Positions 51,571-61,300 of a stretch of DNA of 64,000 bases are shown one piece after another. The notes under the pieces were generated by a model. It saw only the letters and a program-made list of their open reading frames with translations. It made no database searches and was not told the DNA's origin. This DNA comes from Monodelphis domestica (lineage: Eukaryota; Chordata; Mammalia; Didelphimorphia; Didelphidae): contig NC_077233.1 of NCBI RefSeq assembly GCF_027887165.1, positions 229,300,872-229,364,871 of the forward strand. Direction: 5' to 3'. Made by a program: the position numbers and the translations under genes. Position 1 is the stretch's first letter. The number at the start of each line of letters is the position of its first letter.

Positions 51571-51690
51571 TTGCCATATGACTTTGGACAGGTCCCTCGT
51601 CTGGGTCCCTGTTTCCTTATGGATGAGAGGATTAGACTACCTAGTCTCCAAGGCCACCTCCAGATCTAAGAGATTATGCTTCTAAATTGA
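51571..51690 (+). repeat. MIR-like SINE antisense in POLR3E intron 1
   Basis: The + strand reads 'tatgactttggacaggtc', 'ccctgtttccttatggatga', 'ggattagactacctagtctc' and 'caaggccacctccagatcta', matching in order the MIR3-type body (TGTGACCTTGGGCAAGTC, CTCAGTTTCCTCATCTGTAA, a GGACTAGATGATCTCTAAGG segment). The tRNA-like head is poorly preserved; a weak B-box-like 'aagttcaaaaagg' lies near 51528. It lies about 1.2 kb inside intron 1, antisense to POLR3E. Confidence 0.65.
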
Positions 51691-51712
51691 GCCTTTAATA
51701 AAAGGATGGTAA

Positions 51713-51912
51713 GGGGCAGTTAGATAGCTTAATACATAGAGAGCAGGCCTGGGGATAGGCAGTCCTAGATTCAGATTTGTTCTCAGACATTTCTTAGCTG
51801 TGAGACCCTGGGCAAGTCATTTAACCCCAATTCCATAGCCCTTATCACTCTTCTGCCCTGGAACCCATACTTAATATCCCTTCGAAGACAGAAGAGAAGG
51901 GTTTAAAAAGAC
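51713..51912 (+). repeat. Marsupial short SINE
   Basis: 'ggggcagttagatagctta' head, tRNA-like box region, 'ctgggcaagtcatttaaccc', 'ttctgccctggaacccata' and a 'gaagggtttaaaaag' end. It lies 22 bases past the antisense MIR-like element in the same orientation. Confidence 0.85.
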
Positions 51913-53103
51913 GGCAAGATGGTAGAACTGAGATCAGGACAAAAAAAGGGCAGGGATTGATTGAATTCAGCTCTAAGCAAAGGAGTCCATTATCTGCAGG
52001 ATCCCTGGGTGCTTCCCCAGAAAGGATTTCTCCTCCTCTTCAATGTCTTCTCTATCTACCATCTGTTCTGCTCTCTTTCTAAAGTACTACAGACCCCTCT
52101 CTCTCCAGAACCTGTCCCCAACACGGACTCACTTCATTTCGATGGTCATTTCTTGCCCAAGTCAGTTTGGTCCCGCCTGCGCCTGCCCCTGCCCCCCTCC
52201 AAGCTGTCACCCTCCCTGGAGAGAAAACACTGTAGAATAAGCTCTCTTCTCAAAGACAGGTGTCTCTAAGAAAGGCTGGCATGGCCGGGTCACCAGGATC
52301 CTGAGTCACCGGGAGTTACCCTCAAGGTACCCCACCCTGTGCCCATTCCCTGCCTGGCACAGGCCCTGCGGGGCTCGGCCTCCCCAGTTCCAACCCTCAT
52401 CCCTGGAGTGGGGTACAGGGAGGGAACCCAGGGGGGTCAGACCCAGAGGAATACTCCTAACCTCTTCTGCCCCACCCCCCTGCAACTCCTGCACTACCAG
52501 GCACAAGAACGCCCCGGGGTCTACGGTCGAAGAGGACGGCCAGTCCCTGGAAGACCCCACCCCGAAATGAAGGAGCCACTGAGGAGCCTGGCCAGCCGCC
52601 TCCCTATGGCACTGCCCAGTCACCGGGGCCGACCCAGGAGCTCCGAAGTCCTATCTCCCGCCCTGCTTGCAAGGTAGAGGGGTGCCCAACTAGGGCCCGA
52701 CTCCCGTAACTAAGGTCCGACCCTACCAGCCCCCTTCAGGCCCGCCCTCCAGGGAGCCCGGGACTGAGCAGCCACAGGAGCCCTCTCAGGGCCGGCCCGG
52801 GCCTAGCCCTCGAGCATGGCCGCGGGGCCTTCTCCGGCGCCAGCGCGGCTCCCCGAGGACGTCCCGTGGCCCCTAGGAGAGAGAAGAATACACTCACCTG
52901 GCCCGAGGACGCCGGGGAGGGGGCGGCTCCGGTAGGAGAGCTAAGAGGGGGGCGCTTGCAGAAGAGGAGGAGGAAGAGTAGTAGCAGCAGCAGCAGGAAG
53001 AGGAGGAATCGGCAGCGATCCTCGCTGACTCCTAGAGGCGACGAAGGCAGCAGGGGCGGCGGCGGCGGCGGCGGCGGTGGCAGCGGCGGCGGGCACGGTT
53101 CTC

Positions 53104-53118
53104 TCAGGCAGCAGCCAT
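53104..53118 (-). CDS. Possible four-codon upstream ORF (M-A-A-A-stop)
   Basis: ATGGCTGCTGCCTGA reads on the - strand with a good Kozak context (A at -3, G at +4). It is in the POLR3E 5' UTR only if transcription begins upstream of 53118. No function is claimed. Confidence 0.25.
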   Translation of the reverse strand: MAAA

Positions 53119-53123
53119 GTTGC
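53113..53123 (-). promoter_or_regulatory. YY1-like site at the POLR3E start
   Basis: On the - strand 'caacatggctg' matches the AAnATGGCnGC YY1 pattern common just inside CpG-promoter transcripts. It overlaps the ATG of the short upstream ORF. Confidence 0.5.
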
Positions 53124-53141
53124 TGGTAAAACTCCAGCAGA

Positions 53142-53147
53142 CACGTG
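53142..53147. promoter_or_regulatory. CACGTG E-box
   Basis: A perfect palindromic CACGTG lies just upstream of the inferred POLR3E start. This is the class of site bound by USF and MYC/MAX. Binding is not shown. Confidence 0.45.
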
Positions 53148-53180
53148 GGGGGAGTTTGGTCCTCCCCCAGCTCTTCCTCT

Positions 53181-53196
53181 TACCCATAATGCCCCG
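53181..53196 (+). promoter_or_regulatory. ZNF143/STAF-like site
   Basis: 'tacccataatgccccg' matches the CCCAYAATGC core of the known ZNF143 (Staf) motif and abuts a GC box (ccccgcccc). ZNF143 is known for driving snRNA, tRNA-Sec and many CpG promoters. It lies about 65-80 bases upstream of the inferred POLR3E start. Confidence 0.6.
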
Positions 53197-53435
53197 CCCC
53201 GGAGCCGAGCCGAGAGGAGCTCTCCCCACACCCCCGCATGTACTTTCACGTCTGAACAGCAGGTGGTACCCAGGCGCCTGGCCGCCTCGCTTCGCTTCCC
53301 TCCTCCTCCCTTCCCCTCTTCTCTACCAATACCTCTGGACTCGTAGAGGAGTGGTCCTCCCCCGCCTCTCTAACACTGATAATTTCTCCGGCTATCCCGA
53401 GGGTGGCGCTGAAGCGCAATGGACTAGGAATAACC

Positions 53436-53441
53436 AAAAAA
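53436..53441 (-). terminator. Pol III terminator of tRNA-Leu
   Basis: A run of six T on the - strand begins 8 bases past the tRNA discriminator base, a typical Pol III stop. Confidence 0.85.
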
Positions 53442-53449
53442 CCAATTTC

Positions 53450-53531
53450 TGGCAGCGGTGGGATTCGAACCCACGCCCCCGAAGAGACTGGAGCCTTAAT
53501 CCAGCGCCTTAGACCGCTCGGCCACGCTACC
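53450..53531 (-). tRNA. tRNA-Leu (anticodon AAG)
   Basis: The - strand reads an 82-base intronless tRNA. The acceptor stem GGTAGCG pairs with CGCTGCC, followed by discriminator A. The A box is tGGCCGAGCGG and the B box GGTTCGAATCC. The anticodon stem CTGGA/TCCAG encloses loop TTAAGGC, giving anticodon AAG, and the long variable arm is typical of leucine tRNAs. A T6 run (a's at 53436-53441) lies 8 bases after the gene and serves as a Pol III terminator. It lies upstream of, and parallel to, POLR3E. I recall a tRNA-Leu-AAG gene at the same place in human, which would make the pairing old. Confidence 0.97.
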
Positions 53532-54234
53532 CAGATAACAAAAGTGGCTTCCTGAGATCTAGTCAATCTATTGCAATATATTCGCCTTTTTTTATGTTGT
53601 GGTTTTTTTTCTTCTATTACTTGAGACTCATAACAACAATAATTGTACAAGCTAGAGCTTCTCCCAGGTAGATCTCATGCACTTACAGATACATCTCTGG
53701 ATTTTATGAAATAAGCGCCGGAGATTTCCAGAGACCCTTCAGTCTTGCATTTCAAGAGGTAAATGTCTAAACCATATCTACCCTCTCTTCCCTCCCACTC
53801 CCAGCCCAAGAATGTGAATTTCTGGAGAGCAAAGACTATTTCTTTTTGCATTCCCAGTGGTAATATCAATGACTTGCGTATACTGCATATTAAAGAGTAA
53901 GTGTTTATTGCGTTGAATTGAGTCATCTGGAAAAGGCGACTAATTCTTTTGTTCGGCTTCTCTTTTTTAAATTAAAAAATACAACTTATTTTTATGAATG
54001 CCTTTTGTTTTTTATATGGTATTCTCTCTCCTCCCCCGCTTCTTTACCCTGAGAGGCATCCCTTATAACAAAAATAGAAAATAAAGGTAGGGGAAAATGC
54101 AATTCAACAAAACCAAGCAACAGTCTGGAATGTAGAAATCAGCAAAAGGTTATTAAGGACCATATGTTCCAAGTCACCAATCATTTAAAAAAAAATTTAA
54201 ATTGAACTAACTCTTTAAATTTCACTTCTGGTGT

Positions 54235-54345
54235 TCACAAATACCAAAATATTCATAGCAGCCCTTTTTGTGGTAGGAAAGAATTGGGAACAAAATGACA
54301 ATGATTTGCAAATCTGCTTCATAAATTGTGGCACGTGTAATTCTC
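54235..54345 (+). repeat. L1 ORF2-end fragment
   Basis: 'aaaatattcatagcagccct' and 'ttttgtggtaggaaagaatt' match the ORF2 end at 46150. Confidence 0.6.
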
Positions 54346-54374
54346 ATTACCATAAGAAGGAAGAAATAATAACT

Positions 54375-54545
54375 ATTTATATTATAATGTTCTATTAAAT
54401 AATTATATATTAATGTAGTAATATTAATCTATACATGTTGATTGTTTCTATAAAATAAATTATAAATATGAACTAATCTATAATATATTAATTTAGACAA
54501 TTATTTTATAGAATAATATAATAATTAATATCCTATATTAATTAT
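54375..54545. repeat. A/T-only low-complexity island
   Basis: About 170 bases almost free of G and C, with many TAATAT/ATTAAT units. Confidence 0.85.
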
Positions 54546-54875
54546 TTCTAATTTGCGTTGAGAAGAAAGATGGTGTAAAAGAGGTAGAAACCACTCCATT
54601 CGGTTCCTTGAAACGAAAACATTTTTTGATGGAAAGAGTGTGAACAGAACCTGTATACCTTCTTGAATCAAAGCCATTGTGTTAGAGACTTCCTTAAGCA
54701 ATTTGTACGAAAGGAAGAAGTCAAGACAAAAAGCCTTTATTGAGCACTTAACTAAGTAAGAGACAGTACTATGCCTATACAAAGAAATGCAAAAGTTATT
54801 GCTTTTATGCTTCTCTCATTTGATGTAAACAATAGCAAACAACTATATACAAGCAATATATAGGTTCGTCTGCCT

Positions 54876-54960
54876 TGGAATCAATATTAGTATAGATTCT
54901 TGGAATCAATATTAGTATAGATTCTAAGACCAAAGGTAAGGGATTAGGGGGAAAAAAATT
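54876..54960 (+). repeat. SINE 3' fragment with 25-bp tandem duplication
   Basis: A 25-bp unit starting 'tggaatcaatattag' occurs at 54876-54900 and again, identically, at 54901-54925, then 'aaggtaagggatta'. Confidence 0.85.
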
Positions 54961-55599
54961 GAAGAAAGCCAGAGGAAGCCTGGAGGCAGAAGAGGAGCAG
55001 GAGGTGTGGAAGACAGTCTGTCAAGGTCTTGGCATCAGGGAGATAGAACAGTTTATTTTTTCAGCTCTCTCAAAAAGAAGAGATTCAGTGTGAATATAGG
55101 GCAAAGGGAGTAATGACTATAACAGAAAAACAAAATATGGAAGAGAGCTATTGGCTCCATAGGCATCTCAAAGAGGAAGGCCCAGACTTAGGGAAATCAC
55201 AAGAAAAGGGCAGTTCCGTCCAAACTTCCCTTCTCATTACCTGTCTATTCACAGTATATTGCATTATCCAAATTTTTCTAGTAAACTGTGAAAAGTCAGG
55301 GGTTAACCAAAGATAGGCATAAACGTTAGGTTAGGTAAACAGTATAATCTATGTCAGTAATTTTCCTAAATGGGGACTCAGAGCTATTATAACTGAACTC
55401 AAAGCTTTTCATCTAAAATAAATTCCTTAACACTAAAAGGAAAGAAGAGAGTCGACAAGGAGAGAACCAGGTGTACATTTGGAGTCATTATATTTCCCCC
55501 AGGTATAAAATGAGTCATTTATTATTAAGTATTCCAAAGGTAGCCCACCCTTGTTGGTACCTTGATAAATGTTTGAGTATCCTAGAATACTTTCATGTT

Positions 55600-55945
55600 G
55601 TGGTGATGGAGAAGTCATTTGGGACTCCCTAGGACAGTAAGAAGAGATCAAATCAGTCAATACTTTAAAATGTTAATTCAAACTCTTCACTGGAAGGTCA
55701 AATACTAAAGCTTAACCTTAAATATCTTGGTCATATAATGAGAAGACAGGACTCACTGGAAAAGATCCTGATGTTGGGAAAGATTGAAGGCAAAAGAAGG
55801 AGATGATAGAGGACGAAATGGATATAGTATAATGGAAACAATAAACAAACTTGGAAAGATTTTGAGAGATAGTAGAGGATAGAAGGGCCTGGTGTGTCAT
55901 TGGGGTCACAAAAAGTCCAACCCAAACGAATGATCGACAATAACA
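55600..55945 (+). repeat. RTE-type LINE 3' end
   Basis: 'aaatatcttggtcatataat', 'gagaagacaggactcactgg', 'ctgatgttgggaaagattga', 'gggcctggtgtgtcattggg', 'gtcacaaaaagtccaaccca' match the RTE/BovB-type reverse-transcriptase end. Confidence 0.8.
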
Positions 55946-57014
55946 AATATCAAAATGTTACTGGAGGATGTTATATCTATATATTTAATTCCATGAGTAT
56001 TAAACTTCTATTACTATAAGAATATAGACACAAAAAGGAAACAATCCCTGCCTTCAAGGAGTTTTTAAGCCTGCAAATTCTTGACAAATAAAAATTACAT
56101 ATACATGTATATGACATCCATATTTAGACTAGTTTTAACGAGGTTGAAAGCAACCAACCTACCTAAAAGGAGGTGAAATCCACAGTGCAGAACTCCCCAG
56201 AGAGCCATCCTTAAGTAGCCAAACAAGTTAGTTGGGCCATTTCATCTCCATAATTCCACAGATCTGCTTGATACCATCATGCTGAAATGTCTTCATGCCA
56301 AGAAGTGAGGCAGAGGCCAGAGGATGTAGAAGGGTGACCCCATTCATTAGGATGAGTTCTGCTCTGTAGGGCAACGAAAGAACTTGTCTTTGTTAAATTG
56401 ACCTATTGCAGAATATCTGGGAGAGGCCTTGCTTATAGAAGCAGGGACAACAGGAAGGACTGAGAGCATTGCAGGAGTCTGATGGAACTAGTTTGGACTT
56501 AAATTTTCTATGTGAGAATTTATGCCTCAGAAATCAACAAATGCTACATTTTAGAGTTTGATTCAGTGTTTTATTGATTGTCTAGGCTTAAAAAAAGTGA
56601 CAGAGAAATTATTAATGTTGACAATAAAATTTAAAAGGGTATCCTTTTAATCCAGAGAAGATTGTTAAATATTTAACAAGGGGATGTAATTGCACATATG
56701 CTTTTGATTTTGAGCTATGGGAATAACAACAGAAACGATTCCCATCCCAGTCTTCTCTGAGTCTATTCACACTATATTCTAGCTTCTTAGGAAGAGTTGC
56801 TTCTGAGGGTCAGGACTTGACTTACCTGTTTTAGAATTGGCATGAAATGTATAGCTGTATAAATCACTATAATTGGGCTTCACTGTCACCATGTAAGCAA
56901 GAATGCCTTTGACAGAGCCATAGCCTGCATCTTCCCATTCCTGTGATGGTCTAATCCCAGATAAAATAATGGAAAACCCAATGTGGTAATTTTGCTATTC
57001 AGGTCAAGCAAGAA

Positions 57015-57260
57015 GGAAGAAAATGGGCATTTATTAAGCACCTACTATGCGTTCAATGAGGTATTAAATAATTTGTAAATATTATCTCATTTGATCCTCA
57101 CAACAACCTTGAGAGATAGGTACTATTATCGCCATTTATCAGTTGAGGAAACAACAGAAAACAAAAGTTAAATGACTTGTTTAGGGTCATACAGGCAGTA
57201 AATATCTGAAACTGAATTTGAGTTCTGGAGACCCAGGGCTCAATCCACAGTGCTATCAGC
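57015..57260 (-). repeat. MIR/THER-like SINE, reverse
   Basis: 'ttattaagcacctactatgc', 'cctcacaacaaccttgagag', 'aaatgacttgtttagggtca'. Confidence 0.88.
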
Positions 57261-57474
57261 CTGCCTCAGTTTATATAAGAACATTGCTTTAAAAAAAAAA
57301 AAAAGCCTTGTAAATCAAATTCCTTTGGCTTCTTCCCTTCTGATTAAATCTGACACTTTAGTCTTAAGTTTCTCTGCCTTTTCCTCTACTCTTCTTCGGT
57401 CATCTAGCCTCTTTCAAGTGATTATTATAGAAACAAGCAGAGAACTATCATCCAAATGAGTTTTATGAAAAGGC

Positions 57475-57667
57475 ACTTTTTTTTTTAAACCTTCAGTCCT
57501 AGAAATAGCATCAGGTCCAAGGCAGAGGAGCCATAAGGGCTAGGCAATTGGGGTTAAATGACTTGCTCAGGGTCACACAGCTAGGAAGAGGCTGAAGCTC
57601 CATTTGAATCCAGGACCTCCCATTTCTAGATCTGGCTCTCAAACCACTCTACCACTCAGCTTCCCCT
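57475..57667 (-). repeat. Short SINE, reverse
   Basis: T-rich start, 'ttggggttaaatgacttgct', 'accactctaccactcagctt'. Confidence 0.9.
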
Positions 57668-58169
57668 ATAAAGATACTTTTTATGATCAACAAATAACGT
57701 ATTGAACACTTACTGGTTTGCTACTGTTAAAAATAGTGATCAAGGAATATGCTGCAGTAAATTCAAAGATGTATTTATCACATAATCCCCATTCTCCAGG
57801 TAGCAATGCCAATCTACTTGGTAAAGCTTAAAGCACTGTGTAGGCTTTTGCTATTAGCATTGCTTTATCAAGAAAATAATTAGTCACTCATTTGCCTGTT
57901 TTGGATATAATGTTTTATTGGCCTCTCTTCTTTTTTTATATACAAATATTTCCCACAATATTCTCCTTTCAGAGAATCCTCTTTTGTCACCAAGAAAAGC
58001 AGTTGAACAAAATCTGAGTGTCCTTATATTCTGCTCCCGTGTTCCTCTACCTGAGAGCTACTTAATGGAGGGCTATGTTCCAGCATTTGTTCCCTGGTAC
58101 CAATATTGGTCATTTGCTTTAATTTTGACCTATTAAAAAATATATTCCTTAAAAAAAGAGGTATGGGGA

Positions 58170-58320
58170 GAAGCTGTCAGCAAATATTTATTGATCTCTT
58201 TCTATATGCTAATCACTATCCTAAGCTCGGAGGATATAAACAATAGCAAAAATACGGGTCCCTGCCTTCAAGGAGCTTACACAGATAGACAACGTGCAAA
58301 CAAAATGCATTCTGTGCAGA
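58170..58320 (+). repeat. Ancient dispersed repeat, family A
   Basis: 'ttctatatgctaatcactat', 'gtccctgccttcaaggagct', 'agacaacgtgcaaacaaaat'. Confidence 0.55.
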
Positions 58321-58324
58321 AGGA

Positions 58325-58548
58325 AAACATATGATCGACCACGTGGTTCAATGAGGATGTGATTGAGGGTTTGATGTTAAAAGATTACTGCAAATATGAA
58401 TAATATGGAAATAGGTTTTTGAACAATGATACATATATAACCCGGTGGAACTGCTTGTCAGCCTCAGGAGTGGGGAGGAAAGTGCTGGGTGAGAAATCAC
58501 GAATCATGGAAACATGGAAAAATATTCTAAATTTTAAAAAATATCCAT
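58325..58548 (+). repeat. L1 3' UTR fragment
   Basis: 'gatgtgattgagggtttgat', 'ataacccggtggaactgctt', 'aatcatggaaacatggaaaa' follow the 3' UTR order of the 45838 L1 (and an older relative). Confidence 0.6.
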
Positions 58549-58571
58549 TCTGAATAGGTGGAAATTAATTG

Positions 58572-58795
58572 TGGAGGGAGGACAGATAGGTGATATAGTA
58601 GATAGGCTGCCTGGAGTCAGGAAGACAAGTTCAAATCCAGTTCTGTCACTTACCAGCTGTGTGACCCTGGGTAAATCATGTGGCCATTTTGGTCTCAGTT
58701 TCCTCATCTGTCAAATGAGCTGGAGAAGGAAATGGCAAACCACTTCAGTATTTTTGCCTAGGAAACCTCAAAAGAGGTCACAAAGAGTAAGATGG
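58572..58795 (+). repeat. Marsupial long SINE
   Basis: 'gagtcaggaagacaagttca', 'gctgtgtgaccctgggtaaa', 'gctggagaaggaaatggcaa'. Confidence 0.9.
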
Positions 58796-59018
58796 TACAG
58801 CAGATAGACCACTGAACTTGGAGTAAGGAAAATCTAAGTTCAAATCTAGCCTCAGACACTTAATAGCTGGGTGACCCTGGGCAAGTCACTTGATCCTGTT
58901 GGCTGTAGTTTCTTCATCTGTAAAATGAACTGGAGAAGAAAATGATAAACCACTCCAGTATCTCTGTCAAGAAAACCTTAAATAGAGTCACAAAGAATCA
59001 GATCCAACTGAGAGAGGA
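58796..59018 (+). repeat. Marsupial long SINE, head-to-tail with the previous one
   Basis: 'ggtgaccctgggcaagtcac', 'ttcttcatctgtaaaatgaa', 'tctctgtcaagaaaacctta', 'agaatcagatccaactgaga'. Confidence 0.9.
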
Positions 59019-59229
59019 GAACTGAGAAAAGCTAATTGCAGACAGTGGGATTTGAGTTGAGTTTTGAAGCTAGTCAGGAGGCAGAGGGGAAAAGGAAGGG
59101 GAGCATTCTAGGTTTGAAGGGTAGAAGGCATGGAATCAAGTGATGGAGGAGTGTCATTGGCTGGGACCAGCAAATAGACCAGTGCTATTGGATCTTAGAA
59201 TATATGAAAGGACAAAGTATAAAAAGACT

Positions 59230-59400
59230 GGCAAGGTAAAGAGAGATCAGGTTGTAAAAGGCTTTAAATGTCAAAGTGGGAGTTTTTATTTCTTTTTGAT
59301 TCTGGAGGAATGACATAGACAGATATGTACTTTTGCAAGATTCCCTTGGGCAGCAGAGTAGAAGATGAACTGGAATGAGCCAAGACTGGAAAGTAAAGAG
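59230..59400 (+). repeat. Ancient dispersed repeat, family B
   Basis: 'gtaaaaggctttaaatgtca' and 'tggaggaatgacatagacag'. Confidence 0.45.
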
Positions 59401-59456
59401 ATGCGAAAGTTTAATTCTGTATAAGATCATAACCTCAGAGCTTGTTGGGATTGATG

Positions 59457-59692
59457 GTGTTGTTGAATCATGACCTATTCCTGGTGACCCCATGGGGCTT
59501 TCTTGGCAAAGATACTGGAGTAGTTTGCCATTTTCTTCCTTAATGTGTTCCCATTTTGCAGATGAGGAACTGAGGCAAATAGAAGCTATATAATTTTCCA
59601 AGGATCCCATAGCTAATAAGCCTGATTTGAACTCAGATCTTTCTCACTCCAAGCCAAGTGCTTTATCTATGATACCACCTAGTAGTGGTGGA
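59457..59692 (-). repeat. Marsupial long SINE, reverse
   Basis: 'ggtgttgttgaatcatgacc', 'tttcttggcaaagatactgg', 'tttatctatgataccaccta'. Confidence 0.9.
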
Positions 59693-60107
59693 AGGGCCTT
59701 AGAGGTTATCTAAGCCAACCTCTTATTTTACACATAAGTAAACTGAGGTTCACAGAAATGAACAGTTTCTGAGGATTGGATAACACCAAGAGCTGTAACA
59801 GTCCCGAGTACCACTATTACCCTCACTTACCTCTGAAAACCCTTGTCTATGGTTGTGACACAGTGAAGGCCAAAGGAGGACCAAACAAAGGAAAAGCCAG
59901 TAGGGTTGAAGATTTCCCTGAAACAGCTTCATCTTTGATGGTAAAGGGCCTAGAATGTAGAATATTATGTCTTCTGCCCATCTCACAGGAACCCTGTTAT
60001 CTTGAATGGTTGAGTTTTTGCTTTGGCAAAAGCTTTGGTCCCCAATCTGGTACAGGGGAGTCTTTGAGGTTTTGGGGGTGAATCAGGGCTTTGACCATTG
60101 AACTAAA

Positions 60108-60370
60108 GAAAGGGTTCTTAATATTTTCTGTGTATCATGGACCCCTTTGCTGTCTGATATAGCCTATGGATCTATTTTCAGAAAAAAAAAATTTTAGATG
60201 CATAAAATAAAACACAGAAACCAATTATTTTTCAGTAAAAATTTTAAAGTATTTAAAAATATTCACAGATGCTATCAGTCAGATTTTTTATGTTTGAATT
60301 ATTGAATGATAGCACTTATATGATTAAAAAACTTCTGAACATGTTTAACTTCCCTGAGAACTACTTGTTT
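60108..60370. mobile_element. DNA transposon family C, partial
   Basis: 'gggttcttaatattttctgt' end, 'catggacccctttgctgtct', 'tgcataaaataaaacacaga'. The far inverted end was not found. Confidence 0.5.
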
Positions 60371-60391
60371 ATACCAACACCAATGCCTTTT

Positions 60392-60585
60392 TAAAAAAAC
60401 TCTTACCTTCTGTCTTAGAATGGATACTAATAATTTGATTCTAAGACAGAAGAGTGGTAAAACTTAGGTAACTGGGGGTTAAGTGACTTGCCCAGGGTCA
60501 CACAGCTAGGAAGTGTCTGAGGTCACATTTGAGTCCAGGACCCCCTGTCTCCAAGTGTGGCTCTCTATCCTACCTAGCTGTCCCC
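60392..60585 (-). repeat. Short SINE, reverse
   Basis: 'actcttaccttctgtcttag', 'gggttaagtgacttgcccag', 'ctctatcctacctagctgtc'. Confidence 0.92.
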
Positions 60586-61079
60586 ATCAATTCATTTAAA
60601 CAAATATTTAAATACCCTCTATAAGAAGAAGACCAGGGGTACAAAGAAATAATACTTGTTCTCATAGATATTTGTTGGCTTGAACTGTCCTTATTAGAAC
60701 ATGAAGTCCAGTAGGAGCAGGGATTATTCCTTGAGCCTTCTACAGCACTCCTGTGGAACTCAAGAAATGTTTACAGAGCAACTCTGGAGTATACTAGTAA
60801 ATGTTTAACAACTGGGCTGGGAAGTAGGTGGTGGGGGGAAATGTATGCTTGTACATACTGTTTAAGTTTACTATGTATCCATTAACACTTTCTTAAGCTT
60901 AGACAATCAACAAAAATTGGATCAAGCCCAGATTTGTGCAGATGACCAATTTCTGAGATATAAATATCATTCACACTGAAAATGTAACAATTAGGAAACA
61001 ATTAGGCTCAGGAAAGCTGTGAGTTAGCTCCAGCAATAGAGGGATATAGCATGAGCACCCTTACCTCCAATTCAAAAAG

Positions 61080-61300
61080 CAGGTGCCAGGTTTACAAAGA
61101 CAAAAATAAAAAAGTTTCTGCCTTGAGAAGTTTACCTAAAGGTAAAGGGTAGGAGATATAGGATATCTTGAAAAAGGAAGAGTGAGTGGGCTAGAACAGA
61201 GATCGCGTTGCATGGGGAATAATGTGCAATTAGTCTAGAAAAATAGGTCAGAGGCAGATATGAAGGGCTTTAAATGCCAAATGAAAGCAGCTAAATTGTA
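61080..61300 (+). repeat. Ancient repeats, families A and B ends
   Basis: 'caggtttacaaagacaaaaa' with 'tgccttgagaagtttaccta', then 'gaagggctttaaatgccaaa'. Confidence 0.4.

Larger units (their letters stand above)
45358..52897 (-). other. POLR3E: POLR3E 5' intron region with LINE cluster
   Basis: The stretch between exon 1 and the ATG exon holds a fresh L1 3' end (45838-46762), SINEs, old L1-type fragments (47270-50220), an L2 piece and the antisense MIR-like element. Positions 50230-50790 and 50880-51530 show no repeat I can name beyond the candidate exon. Confidence 0.75.
52898..53130 (-). other. POLR3E: POLR3E non-coding first exon (5' UTR)
   Basis: A consensus donor (GGGCCAG|gtgagt) at 52898/52897 on the - strand ends a GC-rich stretch running back to the YY1-like site near 53118. 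It contains a (GCC)7 run (53055-53075 on +), a CTG/CTC-rich run near 52980-53000, and a four-codon upstream ORF (53104-53118). The transcription start is inferred, not seen. No coding continuation to exon 2 is needed. Confidence 0.65.
52750..53540 (-). promoter_or_regulatory. POLR3E: CpG-rich POLR3E promoter region
   Basis: CpG dinucleotides and G+C are strongly enriched compared with the rest of the window, covering exon 1, the upstream factor sites and the tRNA gene. ZNF143-, E-box-, YY1- and GC-box-like motifs lie between 53114 and 53200. I did not count CpGs. Confidence 0.75.

Noticed and set aside
52866-53512. Several open frames in the CpG region on both strands
   Set aside because: GC-rich DNA lowers stop frequency; the products are Arg/Ser/Gly/Ala low complexity and overlap the promoter and tRNA.
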